A DNA stretch of 64,000 bases from Alkalithermobacter paradoxus. Its GTDB lineage: Bacteria; Bacillota; Clostridia; Peptostreptococcales; Peptostreptococcaceae. Each line of letters begins with the position of its first letter. Positions within the stretch are counted from its first letter, which is position 1. This document shows positions 38,615 to 48,283 of this stretch, in pieces. Location of the stretch: assembly GCA_002029295.1 (NCBI GenBank), contig MZGW01000003.1:62001-126000 (forward strand), in the 5' to 3' direction. The notes below the pieces were generated by a model. That model saw only the letters and a program-made list of their open reading frames with translations. It was not told where the DNA came from and ran no database searches. The position numbers were made by a program, and so were the translations under genes.

Positions 38615-39844
38615 TTAATCTATATTAATTCTCCTAACATTCCACCTTATAAATCTAACTACTCCTACACTAAAAATAAAAGTTAATATCATTATATTAT
38701 AAAGGCTTAAATTAGCTTCTATCAACTGACCATATATCAGTTGTCCAGGTACAACACTTGCTGTAGCAACAGCAGTAGAAAAAGCACTTACCCTACCTAG
38801 CATATCTTCTTTGACCTCTTTTTGAATATAAGTTAAGGATATAACATTAGATAAAGCTAAAGACAACATTATCCCAAGACCACCTATCGAATATAGTCCT
38901 AGAATAACAAATTTATTCTCAATAGTTACATAAGTTGCAATTCCCATAGTTATAATAGATATAATCATAGGATACATAGTTTTGTGTACTTTTTTTATAG
39001 TGAATAGTTTAGAATTAAATGTTACTAATATACCACCTATAATCATCCCTGAAACAAATATTGCTTCCACAAAACCATATACAGTTGATGGCATATTCAA
39101 TTTCACTTTAACAAAATAGGGAGATACTATGCTTAAAATTGGTACTACAAAAATATTTGTCAATCCATAAGAAATTATAATTCCTAGTACAACTTTCTTT
39201 TTTTCCTTCAGATACATGAAGCTATTTTTCATTTGCATAACAGATTCAAAAATTGAATTCCTAGATTTTTTCCTTAATTCTAAATCTGGTATTTCTAGAA
39301 ATATTTCTAAAATAGCTGCTATCAAGAAACTCATAGCATTTAATATTACAATTGTCTTTATACCAACAAAACTATATAGTATTCCAGCAACAATAGGTCC
39401 AACTAAATTAACTATAGCGCCGACTTGCTGAATTATACCGTTAGCTGGAGCTAATTTTTCCTTATCAACAATCTGTGGTATACAAGCTGTAACAGAAGGA
39501 CTATACAAAGTATAGATTGTAGATAGTAGAAACATAACACTACCTACTATAATGATATTATCTCTCCCACTTATTACTACTATTGAATATACACCCATTA
39601 ATATAGCACTAATAAAATCAAGAAAAAGCATTATTTTTTTTCTGTTTATTGTGTCTGCTAGTAATCCTGCGATAGGTGCAAATAATATATATGGAATAGT
39701 TGAAATTGCTAATATTGTTGAAAATATAGCAGCACTTCCTGTTAAATCTAAAATATATAAAGACATGCAAAATCTTTGAATTGCATTTCCAAGTAGTGAT
39801 ATTATCTGACCAGTAACGACTATAATAAAGTTTTTATTTCTCAT
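38615..39844 (-). CDS. Major facilitator superfamily exporter (MFS_3 / EntS-like)
   Basis: A 409-residue, twelve-helix transporter with motifs PIAGLLADTINRKKIMLFLD and a late GRVSAFSTAVATASVVPGQL, typical of drug/siderophore exporters. The gene overlaps the siderophore ATPase gene, so it belongs to that operon. It could recycle a desferri-siderophore. ATG 39844 follows GGGGG; the annotated longer form is unlikely. Confidence 0.85.
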   Translation of the reverse strand: MRNKNFIIVVTGQIISLLGNAIQRFCMSLYILDLTGSAAIFSTILAISTIPYILFAPIAGLLADTINRKKIMLFLDFISAILMGVYSIVVISGRDNIIIVGSVMFLLSTIYTLYSPSVTACIPQIVDKEKLAPANGIIQQVGAIVNLVGPIVAGILYSFVGIKTIVILNAMSFLIAAILEIFLEIPDLELRKKSRNSIFESVMQMKNSFMYLKEKKKVVLGIIISYGLTNIFVVPILSIVSPYFVKVKLNMPSTVYGFVEAIFVSGMIIGGILVTFNSKLFTIKKVHKTMYPMIISIITMGIATYVTIENKFVILGLYSIGGLGIMLSLALSNVISLTYIQKEVKEDMLGRVSAFSTAVATASVVPGQLIYGQLIEANLSLYNIMILTFIFSVGVVRFIRWNVRRINID

Positions 39845-40634
39845 TTTCCCCCCTGATAAGTTCATAATCCACACAAATAGGGTAGTTTTTATTATCACTT
39901 AATTGTAATCTAGCATCAATTCCATATATCTTTCTCAGATTTTCTTTAGTTATCACTTCCTTAGGAACACCACTACAAACAATTTTACCTTTTCTAAGTC
40001 CAATAATATTACTAGCAAATCTACAAGCATTGTTTAGTTCATGCAATACCATGACAACTGTAATGTTCTTTTCCTTGTTTAATTTCTCTAATACTTGTAA
40101 TACTTCTAGTTGATATGATATGTCTAGATAAGTTGTTGGTTCATCTAACATAATAATATCTGTTTCTTGAGCTAAAGTCATAGCAATCCATGCTCTTTGT
40201 CTTTGTCCACCTGATAAATTTTCTATCTCTCTATCTGCAAATTCCTTAAGTCCAGTCTCCTCGATTGCCCAATTAATAATTTCTTTATCGTGTGCTTTCA
40301 ATCCACCTATCATCTTCTGATGAGGAAACCTTCCATAGGAAACCAATTCTTTTACAGTCATTCCACTTGGACACACAGGGCTTTGAGGTAAAAATGCAAT
40401 CTGAGTTGCTATATGCTTTTCTTTTTGATTTTTTATATTTCGCCCATTAACAAAAATTTCTCCACTTTTAGGCTTTATAACTCTCGCAATACTTTTAAGC
40501 AAAGTTGATTTTCCACATCCATTTGCCCCTACAATAATACTAATTTCTCCCTTTGGAATTGAAAGGTCCATTTGATCTATAATTAAATTGTCTTCATATC
40601 CCACTGATAAATTACTTACTCTTATCGCTTCCAT
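39834..40634 (-). CDS. Iron-siderophore ABC transporter ATP-binding protein (FecE/FepC type)
   Basis: A 266-residue ATPase with Walker A GANGCGKSTLL, signature NLSGGQRQRAW, Walker B DIIMLDEPTTYLD and switch His in VMVLHELNNA. It energises the two FecCD permeases directly upstream; the start codon follows the upstream stop immediately. Confidence 0.95.
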   Translation of the reverse strand: MEAIRVSNLSVGYEDNLIIDQMDLSIPKGEISIIVGANGCGKSTLLKSIARVIKPKSGEIFVNGRNIKNQKEKHIATQIAFLPQSPVCPSGMTVKELVSYGRFPHQKMIGGLKAHDKEIINWAIEETGLKEFADREIENLSGGQRQRAWIAMTLAQETDIIMLDEPTTYLDISYQLEVLQVLEKLNKEKNITVVMVLHELNNACRFASNIIGLRKGKIVCSGVPKEVITKENLRKIYGIDARLQLSDNKNYPICVDYELIRGENEK

Positions 40635-41642
40635 CTACTTCTCCTTCATCATTAGATAAATAAAATAAGGTACTCCAAATATTGAAATTGCTATTCCTAC
40701 TGGTATTTCGATTGGAGAAAATAAATTCCTTGAAACGGCATCTGCAAGTAAAATGATTGCTACACTTATCATTGCAGAAATTATTAGAAAGTTCCTATGA
40801 TAAGGCCCAACTAGCTTCTTAGCTATATTGGGAGATATTAATCCTATAAATCCTACATTACCTGCAAATGCCGTTGCCGCTCCTGCCAACATAACTGAAT
40901 ATGCTAAGAATTTTTTTCTTTCTTTATTTAAGTTCAGCCCAAGGGAAATTGCATGCTCATCAGATAAATTTAGTACATCCAACTTTTTATAGTTAAGTAA
41001 CACTAAGCTAAAAAGTATGGTAACAAGGGGAATAATGATTTGAGCATAGCTCCATCCTGCTCCCCAAAGGCTCCCAGATATCCAAATCAATACTCTATTA
41101 TAATCACCTACTCCTCCCCGAAAAGTAAAAAATGTAATAAAAGCATTCATGCCTGCATTCATTCCAAGTCCAATCAATAATAATCTCCTTGGCCTTATTC
41201 CTTTGCTACTCGATAAAAAATAGATTACAAATGCTGAAATACCAGCTCCTAAAATAGCCATAAATGGCAATACATAAACAGATAAAGTTCCCAACACACT
41301 ATAGTAGTTTGTAGTTCTTAGTGAAATAAATATAACTGCTGCTACTGCCGCACCTGCATTAATTCCAATAATTCCTGAATCAGCTAACTCGTTCTTCGTT
41401 ATTGTCTGTAGTAATGCCCCTGCTGTGGATAAAGCTATTCCAACAGAAATACCAACTAACATTCTAGGAAGTCTTAGATTAAGTACTGCTGCATTTTCTA
41501 ACTTTGTTCCTTCACCTAATAAAGTTCTGATAATACCTGTTGGTGCTATTTTATAATTTCCCCAGCTTAAATACATAACACTAAATCCTAATAATAAAAC
41601 AACTAATACAAATACGGTTATTTTAAACCTGTTTTTTTTCAT
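40635..41642 (-). CDS. Iron-siderophore ABC transporter permease (FecCD family) 2
   Basis: A 335-residue FecCD permease, about ten helices, with GATLLQ-like family segment GALLQTITKNELADSGIIGI and NVGFIGLISPNIAKKL. ATG 41642 lies after GGAGAGGGG. It pairs with the preceding permease as a heterodimer. Confidence 0.94.
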   Translation of the reverse strand: MKKNRFKITVFVLVVLLLGFSVMYLSWGNYKIAPTGIIRTLLGEGTKLENAAVLNLRLPRMLVGISVGIALSTAGALLQTITKNELADSGIIGINAGAAVAAVIFISLRTTNYYSVLGTLSVYVLPFMAILGAGISAFVIYFLSSSKGIRPRRLLLIGLGMNAGMNAFITFFTFRGGVGDYNRVLIWISGSLWGAGWSYAQIIIPLVTILFSLVLLNYKKLDVLNLSDEHAISLGLNLNKERKKFLAYSVMLAGAATAFAGNVGFIGLISPNIAKKLVGPYHRNFLIISAMISVAIILLADAVSRNLFSPIEIPVGIAISIFGVPYFIYLMMKEK

Positions 41643-41643
41643 A

Positions 41644-42630
41644 TTAACCCCTCTCCTTTCTCGCAACAGCTATAAAGAAAGGAACTCCTATTATTGCCGT
41701 AAATATTCCAATTGGCGTTTCATAAGGATTATATACTAATCTTGCCGCTATATCAGAATAGACTAAAAGCACTGAGCCTAATAAAAAAGAAAAGGGTATG
41801 TTTTTTGTATAGTCTTCACCAAATATTTTCCTTGTTACCTGTGGCATTATAAGCCCTACAAACCCTATATTTTTCCCAACAGCTACCGCTGCTGCACACA
41901 TAGGTATCATAACAAGAAATGTTAATAGCCTGATTCTTTCTGGATTCTCTCCTAGACTAATTGCCACATCATCCCCAAGACTTAATATATTTATTTTTTT
42001 CGCTAGTAACATAGCTAAAATTAAACCAGCTACTGCCACTATTGAAACCAATCTAAAATCTGACCAAGTTGTATTTCTAAAACCTCCTGAAACCCAAAAT
42101 GCGATAAATTGAGATTGATTTGATAAAAGTCCTATTATAGTTGTGAGAGAAATAAAGAATGTACTCATAGCAGTACCTGCTAATAGTATTTTTGTAATTG
42201 AACTACTTTTTGTTTTTTTTAATAGGAATCCTATAACTATCATGCCACTAAATACAGCTCCAATTAGTGAAGCTATCATCACATTAGTTGTATTAATCGT
42301 TATACCAAGTGCGTAAAAGATTGCTATCATCAAAGTCGCACCTTGACTAACTCCAAGAAGTGAAGGTTCTGCTATTGGATTTCTTGTAACACCTTGAATC
42401 ATCGCTCCTGCTGCACCCAAAATCCCACCTGTAAACATAACGCTTAAAACTCTCGGAATACGCACATCTCTAATTAACATTAATTCAAGTGTTTCACTAT
42501 AATTAAAAATACTATTCCATATATCCGAAACTCCAATATGAGTTACCCCTAGACTAATAGCTAGGAATAACCCAATAATTAGAATTACAATATTACAACC
42601 TATGAAAGCTATTGTATTAACTTGTTTCAT
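41644..42630 (-). CDS. Iron-siderophore ABC transporter permease (FecCD family) 1
   Basis: A 328-residue FecCD permease with AAGAMIQGVTRNPIAEPSLL and NIGFVGLIMPQVTRKIFG. Its start overlaps the binding-protein stop (TTAATGA), which indicates coupled translation. Confidence 0.94.
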   Translation of the reverse strand: MKQVNTIAFIGCNIVILIIGLFLAISLGVTHIGVSDIWNSIFNYSETLELMLIRDVRIPRVLSVMFTGGILGAAGAMIQGVTRNPIAEPSLLGVSQGATLMIAIFYALGITINTTNVMIASLIGAVFSGMIVIGFLLKKTKSSSITKILLAGTAMSTFFISLTTIIGLLSNQSQFIAFWVSGGFRNTTWSDFRLVSIVAVAGLILAMLLAKKINILSLGDDVAISLGENPERIRLLTFLVMIPMCAAAVAVGKNIGFVGLIMPQVTRKIFGEDYTKNIPFSFLLGSVLLVYSDIAARLVYNPYETPIGIFTAIIGVPFFIAVARKERG

Positions 42631-43574
42631 TAATTTAACATCTCCAAAATTTCATCTAAAAGTATTTCTCTTCCAATAGAGCTGTATCCTTGAATAAAGT
42701 AAGGTGAAGCACTTAATTTAATCACTTTACCTTCCTTTACGGCAGGTAAACTATTCCAAATAGCATTTTCCTCAAGAACATTCAAATCTTCATTTGTTCC
42801 AAGAACAAATATATAATCTGCTTTTATTGAAGCTAATCCCTCATAAGTGACAACAGGTAAGCTAATGTCACTTTGCTTAGGCATTCCTTGCGGCCTACTT
42901 AACCCCATATCTTGATATAAAACACTTCCAAATCCTGCTCCATCAAATACATAGAATTGACCACCACTAGCTAGGAAAGATAAGTAACTTATATTTTCAC
43001 CATTCTTATCTTTAATCTTTGTTCCAACTTCATTTGCCTTTGTATTATAATTATCTAGCCATTCTTGTGCTACTTCCTCTTTATTAAATAGTTTTCCTAA
43101 TACCTTAACATCTTCTTTCCAATCTAATGCTTCTAATTGAATCATTACTGTTGGGGCGATGTTGCTTAATTGATCATACATTTTCTCTTGCACTGTTGAT
43201 ATAATAATTAAATCTGGATTTAAATTCATTATTCCTTCAACATCCATAGTATCTTGCATGCTATATCCTAATATAGTAGCTCCTTTTAATGTTTCCTCTA
43301 AATATGAAGGGAACTTTGTATAATCATAAGCATCACTATTAGCAGTTCCTACCACCTTGTATCCTAAGATAGACAAAATATCACTATTACCACTTAAGTC
43401 AACTATTCTTTTTGGATTTTCTGGGATTTCAACTTCTCCTCTAACATCATTTACTATAACTGTTTTATTTTCTTCTTTTTCATCTGTTACCTTTGAAGGT
43501 TTTGAACAACCAGCAAGAACAAAGATTGCTATAAAAGCGAATATAACTGTTTTAAATATTGAATTTCTTTTCAC
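42630..43574 (-). CDS. Iron-siderophore-binding lipoprotein
   Basis: A 314-residue FecB-type receptor with signal peptide and lipobox FVLAGCSK (Cys22). Family segments: VEIPENPKRIVDLS, NPDLIIISTVQEKMYDQLSNIAPTV (read as separate strands) and YEGLASIKADYIFV. GTG start at 43574 after GGAAG. First gene of the Fur-controlled operon. No siderophore synthesis genes are visible, so it probably captures xenosiderophores. Confidence 0.92.
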   Translation of the reverse strand: MKRNSIFKTVIFAFIAIFVLAGCSKPSKVTDEKEENKTVIVNDVRGEVEIPENPKRIVDLSGNSDILSILGYKVVGTANSDAYDYTKFPSYLEETLKGATILGYSMQDTMDVEGIMNLNPDLIIISTVQEKMYDQLSNIAPTVMIQLEALDWKEDVKVLGKLFNKEEVAQEWLDNYNTKANEVGTKIKDKNGENISYLSFLASGGQFYVFDGAGFGSVLYQDMGLSRPQGMPKQSDISLPVVTYEGLASIKADYIFVLGTNEDLNVLEENAIWNSLPAVKEGKVIKLSASPYFIQGYSSIGREILLDEILEMLN

Positions 43575-43617
43575 TTAGCATCTTCCTTTCGATATTTAAA
43601 TTTTTGTATTCTCGACA

Positions 43618-43653
43618 AGACTTATTGTATATGATAATCATTATCACATCAAT
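43618..43653 (-). promoter_or_regulatory. Siderophore operon promoter with Fur box in the spacer
   Basis: Minus strand: -35 TTGATG, 17-base spacer, -10 TACAAT. The spacer contains a perfect 7-1-7 Fur core, TGATAAT-C-ATTATCA (+ strand 43632-43646). Fe-Fur binding would block RNA polymerase directly. Confidence 0.88.
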
Positions 43654-43761
43654 ACATTCACCTAATTTAATTATTTTTGCATCTATTAGAAGTATTTTGT
43701 TGAAATATGGAGAACAATTAAATATAATTTATTTAAATCTTGTGTATACGGGGTGAGATAT

Positions 43762-44760
43762 ATGATAGTAAAATCTAATGAAGAGTTTAGAAACGTACTT
43801 TTAAAGATGTTATCCTTCAGCAAAAATGAAAGTGATAACTACATTTTATATACAAATAAAGAAAAACCTGAACTTGGCTACTTAATTAATTATTCAAGAA
43901 AAGGATATTATAATTTAGATATTGCAGACTATACCATACCTAAAGACTTTTCTATATCATTTGATAACCCTGAGCTGTTAGTCAGATTTGGTATCGTTTA
44001 TGAAGGAGTTACAGAATTTAATATCGAAAATAGTCCCGTATCATCATTTACGCCTTCATCATTTTTTGTTATTGAAAAAGATATAAAGGGTCGCCAAAGA
44101 TGGAAAAAAGGTCAACACTTTCACGGAATTGAAATAACCATATATGAAAGCTATTTTAATGAAGTAATAAAGCCAAACTTTCCAAATATAATGGATTTAG
44201 ATGCTTTTATTAAAAATTACACATACACTTATCTCCCTTTAGAAATTGTAGAAATTATTCGTCAACTTCAAAGCCTAAGTTATAAAAATACATTAACAAG
44301 TATTTATTTAGAAAGTAAAATTTTAGAGTGTATAGCAATTCTTATTAATGAAGTTACTAATTCTCCTGAAAATGCTTTTACAAATCAAATTAACTATGGA
44401 AATATTAACATTGGAAATAGAGTTATAAAGTTGACTGCTTCTGATATACAAGCTATTCAGAAAGCCCATGAAATTCTAGAAAAGAATTACAATAACCCTC
44501 CTACTATCAAGGCTTTAAGTAAGATGGTATTTCTGAATGAACAAAAGTTAAAAGCTGGGTTTTCGAAACATTATCATATGTCCATAGGAGAATATATTAA
44601 TCATATTAGAATGACTGTTGCCGCAAATCTTATTTCTACTACAGATTTAAGCATAGAGGATATAGCTTATAAAGTTGGTTATAACTACTGTGCAAATTTT
44701 TCTAAGATGTTCAAGAAAATTTATGGAAAAACTCCACTAAGGTTTAGAAAAACAAAATAA
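43762..44760 (+). CDS. AraC-family transcriptional regulator of siderophore uptake
   Basis: A 332-residue PchR/YbtA-like regulator: N-terminal sensing region with SPVSSFTPSSFFVIEKD, then a C-terminal AraC domain (about 230-330) with two helix-turn-helix units, KALSKMVFLNEQKLKAGFSK and SIEDIAYKVGYNYCANFSKM. It diverges from the siderophore operon across a shared region with the Fur box, so it probably activates that operon when the ferri-siderophore is present. ATG 43762 after GGGGTGAG is preferred. Confidence 0.88.
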   Translation: MIVKSNEEFRNVLLKMLSFSKNESDNYILYTNKEKPELGYLINYSRKGYYNLDIADYTIPKDFSISFDNPELLVRFGIVYEGVTEFNIENSPVSSFTPSSFFVIEKDIKGRQRWKKGQHFHGIEITIYESYFNEVIKPNFPNIMDLDAFIKNYTYTYLPLEIVEIIRQLQSLSYKNTLTSIYLESKILECIAILINEVTNSPENAFTNQINYGNINIGNRVIKLTASDIQAIQKAHEILEKNYNNPPTIKALSKMVFLNEQKLKAGFSKHYHMSIGEYINHIRMTVAANLISTTDLSIEDIAYKVGYNYCANFSKMFKKIYGKTPLRFRKTK

Positions 44761-44790
44761 AGAGGTTGTAAAATTTATAATTAATCAACA

Positions 44791-44824
44791 ATTTGCCACC
44801 GAACGAAATTCTACGGTGGCAAAT
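44791..44824 (+). terminator. Terminator after the AraC regulator
   Basis: ATTTGCCACCG / CGGTGGCAAAT eleven-base stem with a twelve-base loop, 30 bases after the stop codon; the T run is weak. Confidence 0.7.
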
Positions 44825-44988
44825 ATAAATACTGGCTATTTTATATATGTACTTCTACTAGACATATAATCTTTTCAATGTATAACGCCTCTGAGTTATT
44901 GATCAAGTACTAGAAAATAGTATACAATAATATTAAATTTATAGTGTAATTTATATATAATCCCTATTTAATCAAAGGAGTTATACAC

Positions 44989-45813
44989 ATGAAAATAAAA
45001 ATATTTTTACCTATACTTATTTTTACTATAGGTTTTTTATACTTTAATAATAACTATATAGTAACTAGAAAAATAGATATTCATTCGAGAAAGACCCCTC
45101 TTGAACTTAACGACTTCAAAATAGTTCAAATATCAGATCTGCATTCGAAATCATTCGGTAAAAATCAAAGAAAATTAATAAATAGTGTCAAAAATCAAAA
45201 ACCTAATTTGATAGTCTTAACAGGTGATATGGTTGATAGAAGAAGATATAATGAAAAACCTGTAATTGATTTGGTAAAGGAAGTTATTAAAATAGCACCA
45301 ACATACTATATAACAGGTAATCATGAGATTTGGTCAGGAAATTTCAATCAGTTACAAAACAAGTTAACTTCTATAGGAGTAAGGGTTTTGAGAAATGAGA
45401 TTGAGGAAATTAAAATTGGAAATGAAAAAATATATATCATGGGATTAGATTACCCTCATGGTAGTAAGGATGATAAAGAAATAGTTGAAAATACATTAAC
45501 GAAGTTACATAGTAATATAGAAAATGATAAGTTTAAAATATTACTAGCTCATAGACCCGATTTAATAGATACATATAGTATATTCCCTTTAGATTTAGTG
45601 TTTTCTGGTCACGCACATGGAGGTCAGATTAGACTTCCATTTATGGGCGGAGTAATTGCACCACATCAAGGTTTTTTGCCGAAATATACATCAGGGCTTT
45701 ATAAAAAACATAATACACAAATGGTGGTAAGTAGAGGGTTAGGAAACAGTCTATCTCCTTTTAGAGTATTTAATTTTCCAGAAATAATTACTGTAACACT
45801 ATATGCACAATAA
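44989..45813 (+). CDS. Membrane-anchored metallophosphoesterase (YkuE-like)
   Basis: A 274-residue calcineurin-type phosphoesterase after an N-terminal helix (IFLPILIFTIGFLYF). All metal motifs are present: QISDLHSK (D-x-H), GDMVDRR (GDxxDR), GNHEIW, and late SGHAHGGQIRLP. YkuE relatives act at the cell surface on lipid-linked substrates. RBS AAAGGAG. Monocistronic. Confidence 0.9.
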   Translation: MKIKIFLPILIFTIGFLYFNNNYIVTRKIDIHSRKTPLELNDFKIVQISDLHSKSFGKNQRKLINSVKNQKPNLIVLTGDMVDRRRYNEKPVIDLVKEVIKIAPTYYITGNHEIWSGNFNQLQNKLTSIGVRVLRNEIEEIKIGNEKIYIMGLDYPHGSKDDKEIVENTLTKLHSNIENDKFKILLAHRPDLIDTYSIFPLDLVFSGHAHGGQIRLPFMGGVIAPHQGFLPKYTSGLYKKHNTQMVVSRGLGNSLSPFRVFNFPEIITVTLYAQ

Positions 45814-45837
45814 GTATTATTATAGGTGGAGCTTAAT

Positions 45838-45990
45838 ACATTCAAATTGTGCTTACCTTTAAGTGATGAAAGATCTATTTCTTTCCACTTGAGGTTCGTT
45901 CTTAGACTTTCCCTTCATATTCAGATAGTCATTACTGTAGAAAATACTTCAGAAAAACAAAGTAAACTACATTTAATTTCCCATAAAAAA
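45838..45990 (+). repeat. Dispersed direct repeat, copy A
   Basis: About 150 bases starting ACATTCAAATTGTGCTTACC, repeated with roughly 90% or better identity (by eye) at 48006-48158 in the same orientation. Both copies are preceded by TATTATTATAG. No intact protein is encoded; the minus strand gives short broken frames. Confidence 0.85.
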
Positions 45991-45997
45991 TACATCC

Positions 45998-46031
45998 AAG
46001 TAGATAATCTAATTAATTAGATTATCTACTT
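45998..46031. terminator. Perfect 34-base palindrome, probable degV terminator
   Basis: AAGTAGATAATCTAATT followed directly by its reverse complement. It lies about 75 bases after the DegV stop on the minus strand, where ATTTTTTATG follows after a few bases. The complete symmetry and adjacency to repeat copy A are unusual for a simple terminator. Confidence 0.55.
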
Positions 46032-46106
46032 AGAAAGTATATCATCACCAAAAATCATAATCTGCATATAAGGTGATGTCCTCTAAGTTACCATAAAAGT
46101 TTCTAG

Positions 46107-46967
46107 CTACTTTCTTTCTTCTTTTGTATAATATACAATCCCTAATGCCCCAGGTCCAACATGCACTCCAACTACAGGTCCAATTGAACAAATATCTATA
46201 GGTTGTTTAACTAAACCTTCAACAACTTGAGCAAATTGTCTTGCTTCTTCTTCACAATTTATATGATGTATTATAGCTTCACCTAAACCATATTCCTTTA
46301 CATCTTCCATAAAGATATCAATCATTGCTTTAACTGCTTTATTTTTACTTCTAACTTTGGTTATAACATCTGTTTTCCCATCTTTTACAGTTAGTATAGG
46401 TTTTAGCTGAAGTATAGATCCTAAAAGGGCTTTAGCTGTGCCTATTCTTCCACCTTTTCTTAAGTACTCAAGAGTATCAGGAATAAAAAGAAATCTACTT
46501 CTTCTGATATTCTCATTTACCTTTTCAACAACTTCTCCTATTGTTCTTTTCGATTTTGCTTCTTTGGCGGCACAAATAGCTGCATACCCTAGTTGCATAG
46601 CAGTAGATTTCGAATCTATTAATTGTATATTTGCATCAGGATAATTTTCTAGTATCATATCCTTAACCATACAAGCAGTGTTATATGTTCCACTTTTTAA
46701 AGATGATATAAATACTCCTACAATGTCATATCCATCTTTGATAACTTTTTCAAATACATTATAAATTTCTTGTACTGTTGGTTGAGAAGAAGTAGGTATT
46801 TCTTTTTGTTTATTTAGTTTTTCATAAAACTCCTCATTTGTTATATCTGTTTCTTTAATTACTTCATCTTCAAAAACTATACTAAGTGGTATAACTGTAA
46901 TATCGTACTTTTCTATTAATTGCTTTGGTATATAAGATGTACTATCAACTATAACTTTTATAGGCAT
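46107..46967 (-). CDS. DegV family fatty-acid-binding protein (FakB-like)
   Basis: A 286-residue two-domain DegV protein. It begins IKVIVDSTSYIPKQLIEKY, has the family motifs TSSQPTVQEIYNVFEK, ISSLKSGTYN, and the C-terminal GPVVGVHVGPGALGIVYY. DegV proteins bind fatty acids and present them to the kinase FakA; no FakA gene is nearby. ATG 46967 is preferred from GGGAGAT spacing. Confidence 0.92.
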   Translation of the reverse strand: MPIKVIVDSTSYIPKQLIEKYDITVIPLSIVFEDEVIKETDITNEEFYEKLNKQKEIPTSSQPTVQEIYNVFEKVIKDGYDIVGVFISSLKSGTYNTACMVKDMILENYPDANIQLIDSKSTAMQLGYAAICAAKEAKSKRTIGEVVEKVNENIRRSRFLFIPDTLEYLRKGGRIGTAKALLGSILQLKPILTVKDGKTDVITKVRSKNKAVKAMIDIFMEDVKEYGLGEAIIHHINCEEEARQFAQVVEGLVKQPIDICSIGPVVGVHVGPGALGIVYYTKEERK

Positions 46968-47040
46968 TAATTGATCTCCCTTCAACACTTTTATAAATAC
47001 ATATTTATTATACAGTAATTAATGGTAATTGTATATTTTG

Positions 47041-47076
47041 AAAAAAAGGGTAGCCTCGTATAGCTACCTTTTTTTG
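47041..47076. terminator. Terminator after ZIP gene
   Basis: GGTAGC-CTCGTATA-GCTACC hairpin flanked by A7 and T7, able to work in both directions; here it ends the minus-strand ZIP transcript. Confidence 0.85.
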
Positions 47077-47096
47077 CTAAATGATTTTTATTAGTT

Positions 47097-47843
47097 CTAT
47101 AAAAGTATAAAACCAAGCAATAATCCTATAATCATCCCTAAGTTAGCATTGTGGCTGTGCATTGTATTTGCCTGCGGAATTAATTCATCATTAACTATAT
47201 ATACCATTGCTCCTGCTGCAAAAGCTAATGAACCGCCTATAAAAACTTCAGATATCTTCAAAAATAACATTCCAATCGCAGTCCCCAAAGGCGTCATAAG
47301 ACCAGCCAAAAGAGTAAATAAAAATATCTTCCCTACAGAAAGACCTCCAGCTTTCAAAGGCCCTGCTATTGCTAAGCCTTCAGGAATATTATGAAAAGCT
47401 ATGGCAGCTGCAATAAAAATTCCCATTTGTGGACTGGCCTCAATACCAGCTCCAATTGCAAGTCCTTCTGGTAGATTATGCAAAGCAATTCCAAATAATA
47501 TCAAATATCCTGTTCTTAACATATTATTATCTAGGTTATCAAGTTTACCTACATTTTCAACTACTAAATCTTCTACGCTAGACATATGTGAGTGAGGTAC
47601 AATTTTGTCTAATAAAAACATCATTCCTGCTCCAAGAACAAAACCAACAACAGTTATTGTCATAGAGCCGAGTTGAAGTGATTCTGGCATTAGCTCAAAA
47701 ACAGAAATAGCTAACATTATTCCTGCAGCAAATCCAAGCAAGGATGCCAACACTTTTTCACTTGGCCTACCAAAAACAACTAAAATTATTACCCCTAACA
47801 CGGTAGATGTTCCGGCTAAAAAGCTATATAATAATCCTTCCAT
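47097..47843 (-). CDS. ZIP family divalent metal transporter
   Basis: A 248-residue, eight-helix transporter with both metal-site helices: HNLPEGLAIGAGIE (M4) and HNIPEGLAIAGPLK (M5). It imports Zn2+ or related divalent cations. The loop before M4 has a His/Asp-rich stretch (IVPHSHMSSVEDLV). RBS AAGGAGA. Monocistronic; no Zur box was found. Confidence 0.92.
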   Translation of the reverse strand: MEGLLYSFLAGTSTVLGVIILVVFGRPSEKVLASLLGFAAGIMLAISVFELMPESLQLGSMTITVVGFVLGAGMMFLLDKIVPHSHMSSVEDLVVENVGKLDNLDNNMLRTGYLILFGIALHNLPEGLAIGAGIEASPQMGIFIAAAIAFHNIPEGLAIAGPLKAGGLSVGKIFLFTLLAGLMTPLGTAIGMLFLKISEVFIGGSLAFAAGAMVYIVNDELIPQANTMHSHNANLGMIIGLLLGFILL

Positions 47844-48005
47844 GGCTAGTCTCCTTTTTTGTTGATTATTAGTATTTAAGGTTTGTATATTCTCATTACT
47901 TTCTAATATTTATACCCTTAATTTTAGATAAAATAACACTTTTTCTTAAGGAAATAGTTGTCGTCTTGTGGTCATGTGTCTAACCTCTGGATATATTATT
48001 ATAGT

Positions 48006-48158
48006 ACATTCAAATTGTGCTTACCTTCAAGTAATGAAAAATCTATTTCTTTCCCCTTGAGATTCGTTCGTAGAGTTTCCTTCCATATTCAGATAGTCAT
48101 TACTGTAGAAAATACTTCAGAAAAACAAAGTGAACTACATTTAATTTCCCATAAAGAA
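48006..48158 (+). repeat. Dispersed direct repeat, copy B
   Basis: Second copy of the repeat at 45838-45990, same orientation, with scattered substitutions. It lies in the 510-base gap between the ZIP gene and the GntR operon. The pair brackets degV and the ZIP gene. Confidence 0.85.
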
Positions 48159-48283
48159 TGAATATGGCATAAACTCTTTAATTGGAAATGAAACTTGTAA
48201 TGTTACTGCTTTATATTATATCTTACTTTTCATGTTCATGTTTCTATACTAACACCACGATTAATCCTAGCTCTATAATAACA

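Noticed and set aside
45826-46020. Plus-strand ORF of 64 codons, similar to one at 47958-48161
   Set aside because: Both are readings of the dispersed repeat; the copies differ by base changes without codon pattern, and neither has a good RBS.
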